Shown here: positions 1 through 6,276 of the stretch, one piece after another
Layout: each line of letters starts with the position of its first letter
Numbering within the stretch: position 1 is the first letter of the stretch
Assembly: GCA_964573885.1 (NCBI GenBank)
Contig: CAZNLL010000041.1
Span: 1-27,190, forward strand
Length of the DNA stretch: 27,190 bases
From: CAZNLL01 sp964573885
GTDB lineage: Bacteria > Desulfobacterota > DSM-4660 > Desulfatiglandales > Desulfatiglandaceae
Reading direction: 5' to 3'
Position numbers and translations under genes: made by a program
The notes under the pieces: generated by a model
The model's database searches: none
What the model was told of the DNA's origin: nothing
The model's input: the letters and a program-made list of their open reading frames with translations, nothing else

Positions 1-33
1 CAGTGATCAGGGTAGTAAGGGCGGTGGGAAAGA

Positions 34-1182
34 ATGTTTAATCAAGAAAAAAGCTCTCCTCTCAAGATAGGGTATCTTGTCTCAGCGGTCCTTTTTTTGC
101 TGCTTCTCATCCCCTTTTTCCGGGATTACCTCAGGGAGATGGGCCTGAGGTGGCTCTATATCCTGCTCTTTTCCCTGTCCCTTTCCTATATCTTAACGCC
201 CATCGCCGGGTGGTTCGCCCGGAAGGTCCACATCCTGGATGTCCCGGATCAGAGAAAGATCCATGCCAAGAGCACTCCCCTTTTGGGGGGGATGGCCATT
301 ATGACCTCTTTTTGTGCCTCTCTCATGAGCAATATGGTCCTGGAGCGGCAGATGGTGGTCCTTTTGTGCGGGGCCGTGCTGGTGGGCCTTGTGGGACTCT
401 TGGATGACTGGCGGGGCCTTTCGGCAAGGCTCAAGCTGGGTATCCAGGTGGGGGTGGTGGTGATACTCATTTTCAATGGGATCCTATTGGATTTGCTGCC
501 GCCGAAAACGACCTGGGGAATGGCGGGAAACGCGGTCTTGACGGTCATCTGGATCGTGGGGATTACCAATGCCATGAATTTTTTTGACGGCATGGACGGC
601 CTGGCCACGGGGCTTGGGGCCATTATCTCCCTATTGATGGGCATTGTTTCCTTTCAAACCCATCAGCCCTTTATGGGCTGGATCGCCATAGCCGTATTGG
701 GCAGCTGCCTGGGTTTCTTGCCCTTTAATTTCAGGCCCCGGAAGCCGGCGGCCATCTTTTTGGGGGATGCAGGGAGCACCTTTCTGGGGTTTGTGCTGGC
801 CGCCCTGGCCGTGAAGGGCTATTGGGCGGATGACCAGCCTATTGTATCCTTTGCGACTCCCCTCTTGATCTTCTGGATCCTCATCTTTGATATGGCCTAT
901 ATCACGGTGGAGCGTGTTATTACCGGGAAGGTGAGGACCTTAAAAGAGTGGATCGATTATGTGGGCACGGATCACCTCCACCACCGCCTTTATGCGCTCC
1001 TGGATGATAAACGAAAGGCGGTCCTGACCATATTCCTTTTTGCGGCGGCCCTGGGCCTGGGGAGCCTGGCCCTGAGGAACGCCCAGATGACAGACGCCGT
1101 TATCCTGGTGTGCCAGGCCGCCTTAATGGTGATCCTTTTCTCCTTCCTGGAGCACGCGGGCCGCAAGGCCCAGAAGGGGTGA
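34..1182 (+). CDS. MraY/WecA-family undecaprenyl-phosphate sugar-1-phosphate transferase
   Basis: A 382-residue polytopic membrane protein of the glycosyltransferase 4 (PNPT) family. These enzymes move a sugar-1-phosphate, usually GlcNAc-1-P, from UDP onto undecaprenyl phosphate at the inner face of the cytoplasmic membrane, starting O-antigen, teichoic acid or exopolysaccharide units. Family motifs are visible in order: DVPDQRKIHAKSTPLLGG near residues 69-86, the acidic LLDDW segment, NAMNFFDGMDGLATG, FLGDAGSTFLGF, and the His-rich TDHLHHRL near residue 322. About ten hydrophobic segments are spread along the protein, and the length is normal for WecA/TagO-like members. A GGGAAAG sequence just before the ATG supports the start. 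WecA-like is more likely than MraY because no cell-wall genes lie nearby, while polysaccharide genes close the window at the other end. The sugar cannot be told from sequence. Confidence 0.9.
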   Translation: MFNQEKSSPLKIGYLVSAVLFLLLLIPFFRDYLREMGLRWLYILLFSLSLSYILTPIAGWFARKVHILDVPDQRKIHAKSTPLLGGMAIMTSFCASLMSNMVLERQMVVLLCGAVLVGLVGLLDDWRGLSARLKLGIQVGVVVILIFNGILLDLLPPKTTWGMAGNAVLTVIWIVGITNAMNFFDGMDGLATGLGAIISLLMGIVSFQTHQPFMGWIAIAVLGSCLGFLPFNFRPRKPAAIFLGDAGSTFLGFVLAALAVKGYWADDQPIVSFATPLLIFWILIFDMAYITVERVITGKVRTLKEWIDYVGTDHLHHRLYALLDDKRKAVLTIFLFAAALGLGSLALRNAQMTDAVILVCQAALMVILFSFLEHAGRKAQKG

Positions 1183-1192
1183 TGGGGTGTTG

Positions 1193-1221
1193 TTGACATT
1201 TCAGATCCAAACCCGTAAAGT
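1193..1221 (+). promoter_or_regulatory. Candidate sigma-70 promoter for the RiPP-like operon
   Basis: A perfect -35 TTGACA (1193-1198) is followed after 17 bases by TAAAGT (1216-1221), which matches four of six -10 positions. It lies just after the stop of the sugar transferase and about 85 bases before the first PqqD-like gene, so the peptide operon may have its own promoter. A small hairpin (TCCGG 1261-1265, CCGGA 1275-1279) sits in the presumed leader. Confidence 0.45.
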
Positions 1222-1305
1222 TGATTTAGAATAGCACCTTGAAAAGCCGGTCTCTGAAAGTCCGGGTAAGGATGCCGGATAATCATAATAAAAAGAGCGC
1301 GACCC

Positions 1306-1575
1306 ATGACAGATGAACCCATCCTGGCAGAAGTCGAGGGCGAGGCCATGCTCATTGATATGGAGAGGGGGGTGAGCTATTTCCTCAACGAGACGGGCGT
1401 GCTCATCTACAAGATGCTTAAAGAGGGGGAGGGGGAAGAGGAAATCAAGGCCCGCCTTTTGAAAGAATATGAGGCAAGCGAAGAGGACGTGGAACAGGAT
1501 ATCCGTGAATTCCAGGATGTCCTCAAGCAAAAGGCCATACCATGGGCAAAAAGCCATACATCAAGCCGGAGATAA
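1306..1575 (+). CDS. PqqD-like peptide chaperone (RRE domain), first copy
   Basis: An 89-residue protein of the PqqD family. PqqD-type proteins are RiPP recognition elements: a small winged-helix fold binds the leader of a precursor peptide and presents it to a modifying enzyme such as a radical SAM protein. The visible pattern is the usual one: a strand with a Leu-Ile-Asp step (AMLIDMERGVSYFLNETG, about residues 14-31), then an Ile-Tyr helix, a charged linker, and a C-terminal helix rich in Glu and Asp (about 50-75). The 3' end overlaps the candidate precursor gene by 34 bases, so the two are probably translationally coupled. No strong ribosome site is seen before the ATG. The family call is good. 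The leader it binds is inferred from the neighbour. Confidence 0.82.
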   Translation: MTDEPILAEVEGEAMLIDMERGVSYFLNETGVLIYKMLKEGEGEEEIKARLLKEYEASEEDVEQDIREFQDVLKQKAIPWAKSHTSSRR

Positions 1576-1784
1576 GGGAAGAGTCCCAGATCCTGACCGT
1601 CAGGGCCTGGGTCACCACCACCCAATATCTTTTAACGGAACCCACCACCGAGACGAGCCTCGCCCTCCAGACCTTTACGGAAAACGTGAGCCAGACCACC
1701 CAGTCCAGCCAGGAGGTCCTCAGCGAGACCAGCTACTGGTCCCAGCAGTTGATTGCCCGTATCTTCAGCCGGGGAAGGGCCTAG
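1542..1784 (+). CDS. Candidate RiPP precursor peptide, Cys-free and Thr/Ser/Gln-rich
   Basis: An 80-residue peptide not recognised as a named family. Its N-terminus, KKPYIKPEI at residues 3-11, carries a YxxPxI motif like the YxxPxL motif that PqqD-type B1 proteins bind in lasso-peptide leaders. After about residue 24 the composition changes sharply: between residues 25 and 69, 26 of 45 positions are Thr, Ser or Gln. The tail is basic and hydrophobic (IARIFSRGRA, residues 71-80). There is no Cys, which excludes thioether (sactipeptide, ranthipeptide) and lanthionine chemistry. Aromatic residues at W23, Y29, F45, Y65 and W66 are possible crosslink sites. It overlaps pqqD by 34 bases, has an AAAAGG sequence before its ATG, and is followed 41 bases later by two radical SAM genes. 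The precursor role is inferred from position, size and leader motif. Confidence 0.68.
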   Translation: MGKKPYIKPEIREESQILTVRAWVTTTQYLLTEPTTETSLALQTFTENVSQTTQSSQEVLSETSYWSQQLIARIFSRGRA

Positions 1785-1798
1785 TGCGAGCCAAGGCC
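1778..1798 (+). other. Short hairpin over the precursor stop codon
   Basis: GGCCT (1778-1782) can pair with AGGCC (1794-1798) around an 11-base loop holding most of the TAG stop. RiPP operons often carry a weak stem after the precursor gene that lowers expression of the enzymes relative to the peptide. Only five pairs are seen and no T-run follows, so this is a weak call. Confidence 0.25.
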
Positions 1799-1825
1799 GG
1801 TCTCGTGCCGCGGTAAACCCACCCC

Positions 1826-2800
1826 ATGATCAATACCATCGCCATAGACATCACCAACCACTGCAATTTTGACTGTGTCCACTGCCTCAGGGATAAATTG
1901 GGACCCAGGGCCCATATGGGGCCTGATCTGCTGGAATATATCCTTAAACAGATGGGCTCGGTGGGGATAGAAAGCGCATGCCTCACCGGGGGCGAGGCGG
2001 CCCTCCACCCCCAGCTGGACCGGGTCTTTGCGCTCCTCAAAGACCACGAGATCGCCTTCAGCCTGGTGAGTAACGGCTTCCTGTTTCTGGAAAAGATTAT
2101 GCCCCTTTTGGATGACGCCATAAGGCCCTGCTTTACCGGGGCCTGCTTCAGCCTTGACGGGGCCACGGCCCAGTCCCACGACAGGATCCGGAAAGAGGGC
2201 AGTTATGAACGGGTTATCGAGGCCATCAAGGCCTGTGTAAAAAAAGGGATTCCTGTCTCTGTCAAGAGTATTCTCCACAACGAGAACTTGGGAGAAATCC
2301 AGAAGGTGGCCTTTTTGTGCGCCTCCCTGGGGGTCCAGAGCCTGGGGTTCGTAATTCTTACCCCCACGCCCCGGCTGATCTCGGAGGGACTCATGCCCTC
2401 GGCCCCGGCCTATGAAGAGGCGGTTCATTTTATCAAGGGGAGGATGATCCCGGCATTTGGCATGCGCATAGAGATTGAAGGGTATTCAGACCCGGATTAC
2501 AAGCCCCGTTTCTGCAACCCCGCTCACGGCCTTTCCGTGGATCATGAAGGAAACTTTATCTTTTGCTGCAACCTGTCCCATCCCACGGCCGGAGATGTCC
2601 CTAACACTTTGGGCAAGGAGTGTCTGGGCAACATCACAGAGATCGGGATTGAAGAAGGGATCCTGAGGCATTACCGGATGCTGGCCTGGTTCATGGAAAA
2701 GGTGATGAGTGGGGCCAGGGGGATCAGGAATTGCACAGACTGTTTCCGGCTTTTCGGCAAGCTGGACTGGATGAAGGCCTATGAAAGCCCCGACCATTGA
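1826..2800 (+). CDS. Radical SAM/SPASM-type peptide-modifying enzyme 1
   Basis: A 324-residue radical SAM enzyme. The [4Fe-4S] site CNFDCVHC (Cys13, Cys17, Cys20) is the standard CxxxCxxC, and the SAM-binding GGE is at residues 55-57. The C-terminal third carries further cysteines at about 230, 247, 248, 266, 303 and 306, the last two as CTDC. This is the layout of a SPASM or twitch domain that binds auxiliary iron-sulfur clusters in peptide-modifying enzymes (PqqE, AlbA and others). It is paralogous to the next gene, with matching cysteine positions and similar length, and overlaps it by 20 bases. The likely substrate is the peptide encoded at 1542-1784. Since that peptide lacks Cys, a carbon-carbon or carbon-oxygen crosslink, epimerisation or another C-H reaction is more likely than a thioether. 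No good ribosome site precedes the ATG. Confidence 0.85.
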   Translation: MINTIAIDITNHCNFDCVHCLRDKLGPRAHMGPDLLEYILKQMGSVGIESACLTGGEAALHPQLDRVFALLKDHEIAFSLVSNGFLFLEKIMPLLDDAIRPCFTGACFSLDGATAQSHDRIRKEGSYERVIEAIKACVKKGIPVSVKSILHNENLGEIQKVAFLCASLGVQSLGFVILTPTPRLISEGLMPSAPAYEEAVHFIKGRMIPAFGMRIEIEGYSDPDYKPRFCNPAHGLSVDHEGNFIFCCNLSHPTAGDVPNTLGKECLGNITEIGIEEGILRHYRMLAWFMEKVMSGARGIRNCTDCFRLFGKLDWMKAYESPDH

Positions 2801-3788
2801 CATCGTTAATTTCTGCAATTTCTCCTGCCGCCATTGCCTGGTGAACAAGGCGGAGGCCCCCGCCTATATGGACAAGGCCCTCTTTGCCCATCTCATGGGA
2901 GAACTGAGGCACTTGGGGTTTCACTATGCCGGGATCACCGGCTCCGGGGAGATCTCCCTCCACCCGCAGCTGGAAGATATCCTTTTGAGCCTGGCAGGGC
3001 ATAATATGGATTTCGAGCTCCTTACCAACGGCTATCTCTTCAAGGAGCGCCTTTTTCCGCTGCTCCGGCAGCCGGTGATCCGGAAACGGGTCCGGCTGGC
3101 GGGATTCAGCCTGGACAGCCCCAGAGCGGAGGCCCATGATAAAAACAGGAAGCAAGGGAGCTTCAGGCGGGTGGTGGAGGCCATGGGGTTGTGCCGTTTG
3201 ATGGGGATCCCCTTTTATGTCAAGACCGCGGTGACCAACCTCAATATCCATGAGCTAAGGGACATGATTTTTTTGACCTCGGGCCTGGGTGCCCTGTCCC
3301 AGTCCTTTATCTTTGTCCAACCCACGGAACAACTCATGAGAGAGGGTCTTCTCCCGGATCCCCAAGAGCTCTACCAGGTCTTTAAAGGCCTGAGTGGCTG
3401 GAAACGTTTGTTTCCCAGGTTGAAACTGGAAGCCTTTAACCCGGGAAATGATCTCTTCACCTGTAATGCCTTTTACAAGTTCGGGGTGGATGAGATGGGA
3501 AACTATCTCCTCTGTAACAACCTCAGCAATGTGGGGGAAGACGCCAATTACAAGGGCCCTGAATGCCTGGGCCGTGTCCAGGAGACGCCTTTGAGGGAAC
3601 TCATTGTGAGGCATCTTGACCTCCTCCCGGAAATCCTGAAGTGGCGGTTTGAAAGGAAGGAGGCCATCAAAGGGTCCCCCCTCTCCTTGTGCAACTGGTG
3701 TTTCCTCCAGTTTGGAAAAATGGGGTGGCTGAAACACCACCCCGAGTCTCCGTGGTCAAGATGCTTGCATGTGACATCTACGGGCTAA
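2781..3788 (+). CDS. Radical SAM/SPASM-type peptide-modifying enzyme 2
   Basis: A 335-residue paralogue of the preceding enzyme. The cluster motif CNFSCRHC gives Cys12, Cys16 and Cys19. The SAM-binding element reads GSGE (residues 54-57) instead of GGE, a modest change. Auxiliary cysteines at about 228, 245, 262, 304 and 307 (CNWC) match those of the first enzyme nearly one for one, and both proteins share LFGKLDW- or QFGKMGW-like endings after the last CxxC. The gene starts inside the end of the first enzyme gene and overlaps the kinase gene by 28 bases, so equal expression by coupled translation is likely. Two related enzymes suggest either two successive modifications or a heterodimer in which one partner lost catalysis. 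Both keep all three core cysteines, so loss of activity is not evident. Confidence 0.84.
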   Translation: MKAPTIDIVNFCNFSCRHCLVNKAEAPAYMDKALFAHLMGELRHLGFHYAGITGSGEISLHPQLEDILLSLAGHNMDFELLTNGYLFKERLFPLLRQPVIRKRVRLAGFSLDSPRAEAHDKNRKQGSFRRVVEAMGLCRLMGIPFYVKTAVTNLNIHELRDMIFLTSGLGALSQSFIFVQPTEQLMREGLLPDPQELYQVFKGLSGWKRLFPRLKLEAFNPGNDLFTCNAFYKFGVDEMGNYLLCNNLSNVGEDANYKGPECLGRVQETPLRELIVRHLDLLPEILKWRFERKEAIKGSPLSLCNWCFLQFGKMGWLKHHPESPWSRCLHVTSTG

Positions 3789-4453
3789 AGACCCGAATAC
3801 GCTTTCTCCGGGAGGAGGATGAAGGGGAGGTGGCCCAACTCCTGCGGTTTTTTCTGAAAAAAGATATCGACCGGGTGGATGTGGATCTTGGTTTCAAAAA
3901 AAAGGCCGTGGCCCGGGAAATCGGGAGTCTTCTTTTTCCCTGCCTTGCCGAGATAGGCATATGGGCCGTTCATGCCGGGGGCTTTCACAAAAACGGGGTT
4001 ATCCTCACGGTAGGTCCTTCGGAGTGTGGAAAATCCACCCTCACCTATGAAGCCCTGAAAAGGGGCCTTTATGTGCTGGGCGATGATATTATTCTTTTAA
4101 GGGAGAATCAGGAGGGGATAGAGGCCCTTCCCTTTTTCTCCACCATTTCCCTGAGGGACGAGACCGTGACGCCCGAGGCGGAATGCTTCAGGCCGGGGTT
4201 GGTGCGTGCCTTTCTCCTGCCCCGCCTCACACGGGATGGGACCTGTGTGAAAAGGCTGGAGAGGGGGTCGGATCTCATGCAAAATCTGGTGCCCCAATTC
4301 CTGTGGTCTTCCAGGAAGGAGATCTCCCATGCCCAGGCCCTTTTCCTGGAAAGACTTTGTGCGTATCCGGCCTATGAACTGGGCTGGGGACCGGAGATCA
4401 GGGAAGAGCCCCGGGTCTTTGAAGGGATGTTACATGAGATTGTACAGGGTTGA
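3761..4453 (+). CDS. HprK-like serine kinase-related P-loop protein
   Basis: A 230-residue protein resembling the HPr kinase C-terminal domain. The P-loop GPSECGKST is at residues 85-93, preceded by a VHAGG segment (His71) where the family has its conserved HA, and followed by LGDD (106-109), matching the acidic segment after Walker A. HprK homologues in lasso-peptide clusters phosphorylate a Ser of the precursor (paeninodin type), and HprK-related proteins also occur in exosortase/polysaccharide loci. With a Ser/Thr-rich candidate precursor upstream, peptide phosphorylation is a reasonable but unproven role. An in-frame start at 3689 would overlap the radical SAM gene by 100 bases. ATG 3761 gives a normal N-terminus, and GTG 3752 is also possible. 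The canonical HprK N-terminal domain is absent. Confidence 0.75.
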   Translation: MLACDIYGLKTRIRFLREEDEGEVAQLLRFFLKKDIDRVDVDLGFKKKAVAREIGSLLFPCLAEIGIWAVHAGGFHKNGVILTVGPSECGKSTLTYEALKRGLYVLGDDIILLRENQEGIEALPFFSTISLRDETVTPEAECFRPGLVRAFLLPRLTRDGTCVKRLERGSDLMQNLVPQFLWSSRKEISHAQALFLERLCAYPAYELGWGPEIREEPRVFEGMLHEIVQG

Positions 4454-4811
4454 AGGGATTTCCATGTATCCCTTTCTCCAAAGGGATGATCTCGTGGTGG
4501 TCAAAAAAGGGCCCTTTGAAGGGTTGCGCCCGGGGTGCCTCGTCGTTTTCAGAGAGGGGGAAAAAGGGCATTATACGGTCCACCGGTTCATTAAAAGGGA
4601 AAAAGGGGGCCTTGTCCTGGTGAGGGGGGACGGGTACGGTCTCTCGTCCCAGTGGGTGAAAGAGGAGGTTATTATAGGACGGGCCGCAGGGGTGGTGAGA
4701 GGTGAGAGGTTTATCCCCTTTACCCGGTTCCGGGAGTGGGTGTCATGGGCCCTGTCCTATCCCAGGCGGGGGATCATTCACATGAGAAAACGGTGGATCC
4801 ATGGGACCTGA
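4434..4811 (+). CDS. S26-type signal-peptidase-like protease, no membrane anchor
   Basis: A 125-residue protein with the signal peptidase I/S24-S26 fold signature. GISMYPFL at residues 8-15 holds the candidate nucleophile Ser10, VHRFIK at 49-54 holds His50, and LVRGDGY at 62-68 matches the family GD segment. In bacterial LepB the general base is Lys. A His at this place is typical of the SipW/Sec11 subfamily, so a Ser-His dyad is inferred. The protein starts directly at the catalytic strand with no transmembrane helix before Ser10, so it may work in the cytoplasm. Similar soluble S26-like proteins sit in RiPP and exosortase loci. Leader removal from the candidate precursor is the simplest role. 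ATG 4434 is preceded by GAAGGG and overlaps the kinase gene by 20 bases. An upstream in-frame start at 4329 adds unconserved sequence. Confidence 0.72.
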   Translation: MRLYRVEGISMYPFLQRDDLVVVKKGPFEGLRPGCLVVFREGEKGHYTVHRFIKREKGGLVLVRGDGYGLSSQWVKEEVIIGRAAGVVRGERFIPFTRFREWVSWALSYPRRGIIHMRKRWIHGT

Positions 4812-5100
4812 TTTCACCAGTGTCTATGCCCGAGCCACCCGGCTCGCCTGCCGGGAACTGGATGGGGAGTTTGTAATTGTTCCCGCCCTGGAAGCCCCTG
4901 GTGAAGAACACATCACCTACTACACCTTGAACGAGGTGGCGAGGGCGGTGTGGGAGCGGCTGGATGGAAAGACCACCCTGGGAGAGATAGGAGAGGCCCT
5001 GGAAGAGGTCTATGAGGTGGAAAAGGAGGCCCTGGAAAGGGACATGTTCCAGCTCCTGTCTCATATGGAGGAAAAGGGCCTGGTCTCCAAACTTTCATAA
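4801..5100 (+). CDS. PqqD-like peptide chaperone (RRE domain), second copy
   Basis: A 99-residue PqqD-family protein. After a short strand region it has YYTLNEVARAVWERLDGKTTLGE (split here as YYTLNEVARAVW at about 40-51, then the GKTTLGEI turn) and a C-terminal helix ending in LLSHMEEKGLVSKL, the usual PqqD pattern of LN, then IW, then a coiled end. It overlaps the peptidase gene by 11 bases. It differs clearly from the first copy in the N-terminal 30 residues (REFVIVP-like start), so the two may serve different enzymes: the first the radical SAM pair, this one the kinase or nucleotidyltransferase next to it. That division of labour is inference. Confidence 0.8.
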   Translation: MGPDFTSVYARATRLACRELDGEFVIVPALEAPGEEHITYYTLNEVARAVWERLDGKTTLGEIGEALEEVYEVEKEALERDMFQLLSHMEEKGLVSKLS

Positions 5101-5115
5101 CTCGATGCGTATAGC

Positions 5116-6270
5116 ATGACCTGGAGCAGAGAAGAAAACCTGCTTTTACGAATCGCGGCCCAGGGAGACAGGGTGTCCTTGGAGGGGGCCGGGGGCGTGG
5201 ACTGGCATGCCCTCATCTATCACGCCTCCAATGAGGGGCTCCTGGGGTTCCTCTACCATTACGCCCGCAGCCAAGCCATTTCTGTGCCGCCCTGGGCCGA
5301 AGCGCTTTTACACCAGGAATACCGCCATACGGCCTTTCAAAATCTCTGCCTCCTCCGGTTTGTGGAAGAGATGGGAGAAGCCTTAAGGCAACGGGATCTC
5401 CCGGTGATGGTCCTCAAGGGGGTCTCCCTGCTCAATACCGCTTACAGGGATGTGGGCCTCCGGCCCATGGAGGATATCGACCTCCTCCTTCGCCCGAGAG
5501 ACCTGGATCCATTCAAGGCCATATTGGGGGACATGGGCTTTGCCCAAGACAGGGTCTATCAGACCACCTTCAACCGGGGAACGGTCATGGTGGACCTTCA
5601 CACGGACCTGGTCTCGGCCCACCGTATTAAGAGCAGGAAGGCCCTCTTGAAACTGGATCCGGAGACCTTATGGCGGGGGGCCCTGCCTTTTTTTGATGAA
5701 ACCGTGCCCGTCTACCGGCTCGCCCCGTATGACGGCCTCATCGCCCTGGCCTTTCACCTTTTAAAGCACGGGTTTTGCCGCCTCATCTGGTTTGTGGATA
5801 TCCAAGAAACCCTGAAGGCATGGGGGCCGGATCTTGAGTGGATGCCTTTTGTCGACTATTGCACCCGGGCGGGGGCCGGACGGTGTGTGCTCTATGCCCT
5901 CCTCTTGACCCGGAGGCTCCTGGGCCTCCCCGTGCCGGAAGAGGCCCTTCAGGGCCTGGGCCAGGGAAAACTCTCTTTTTTGGAAAAGGTCCTCCTGGGC
6001 ATGCGGGCGGCAAACGAACCCATGGGGCGGCTTTCTCAACTCCTCTATCTTTTCCAGATAAAGGGCGCCCTTCAAAGAGTCCGGTTCATCCGGGAGAATA
6101 TGTTTCCCAGAAAAGAAGTGATGGGCCAGATTTTCCCCGGCAGGCACCATCAGCCCCTCCCCTCCCTTTACGCCTCCAGGGTCCGGGACCTCTTTTTATC
6201 CGCGGGCACGGATCTGCGTTTGGGGGCCAGGGCCATGATCAAGGATGCGGGGCTCAGGCACTGGAAGTGA
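5116..6270 (+). CDS. Nucleotidyltransferase-family protein (NTP_transf_5 type)
   Basis: A 384-residue protein of the uncharacterised nucleotidyltransferase family found with lasso-peptide and polysaccharide/exosortase genes. The signature is present: VLKGVSLL (Lys101-Gly102), then RPMEDIDLLL with D120-I-D122, the metal-binding DxD pair, followed by a GDMGF turn. A third acidic strand, VMVDLHTD, lies near residue 160. The long C-terminal helical region (FHLLKHG, then WFVDI) is also typical. In pseudomycoidin-type clusters such a protein adds phosphate groups to a kinase-modified peptide. Here the kinase is two genes upstream, which fits a kinase-transferase relay. It starts 15 bases after the second PqqD gene and ends 6 bases from the convergent cytidylate-kinase-like gene, so it closes the operon. 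An RNA- or sugar-directed role is not excluded. Confidence 0.78.
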   Translation: MTWSREENLLLRIAAQGDRVSLEGAGGVDWHALIYHASNEGLLGFLYHYARSQAISVPPWAEALLHQEYRHTAFQNLCLLRFVEEMGEALRQRDLPVMVLKGVSLLNTAYRDVGLRPMEDIDLLLRPRDLDPFKAILGDMGFAQDRVYQTTFNRGTVMVDLHTDLVSAHRIKSRKALLKLDPETLWRGALPFFDETVPVYRLAPYDGLIALAFHLLKHGFCRLIWFVDIQETLKAWGPDLEWMPFVDYCTRAGAGRCVLYALLLTRRLLGLPVPEEALQGLGQGKLSFLEKVLLGMRAANEPMGRLSQLLYLFQIKGALQRVRFIRENMFPRKEVMGQIFPGRHHQPLPSLYASRVRDLFLSAGTDLRLGARAMIKDAGLRHWK

Positions 6271-6276
6271 CGGGTC

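Noticed and set aside
1..33. Tail of an upstream gene before the first CDS
   Set aside because: Two of the three forward frames have early stops, and the third shows no recognisable protein sequence in so few codons.
1240..1300. Possible riboswitch (GEMM-like) in the leader before the first PqqD-like gene
   Set aside because: Only a 5-base stem and some CCGG-containing pieces are seen; the conserved cores of c-di-GMP or molybdenum-cofactor riboswitches could not be matched.
4329..4433. Upstream start for the S26-like peptidase
   Set aside because: It would overlap the kinase gene by 125 bases and adds a basic unconserved segment; ATG 4434 has a ribosome site.
1306..6270. Lasso peptide cluster
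   Set aside because: The leader motif, PqqD, kinase and nucleotidyltransferase fit, but no cyclase (asparagine synthetase-like) or B2 protease gene is present.
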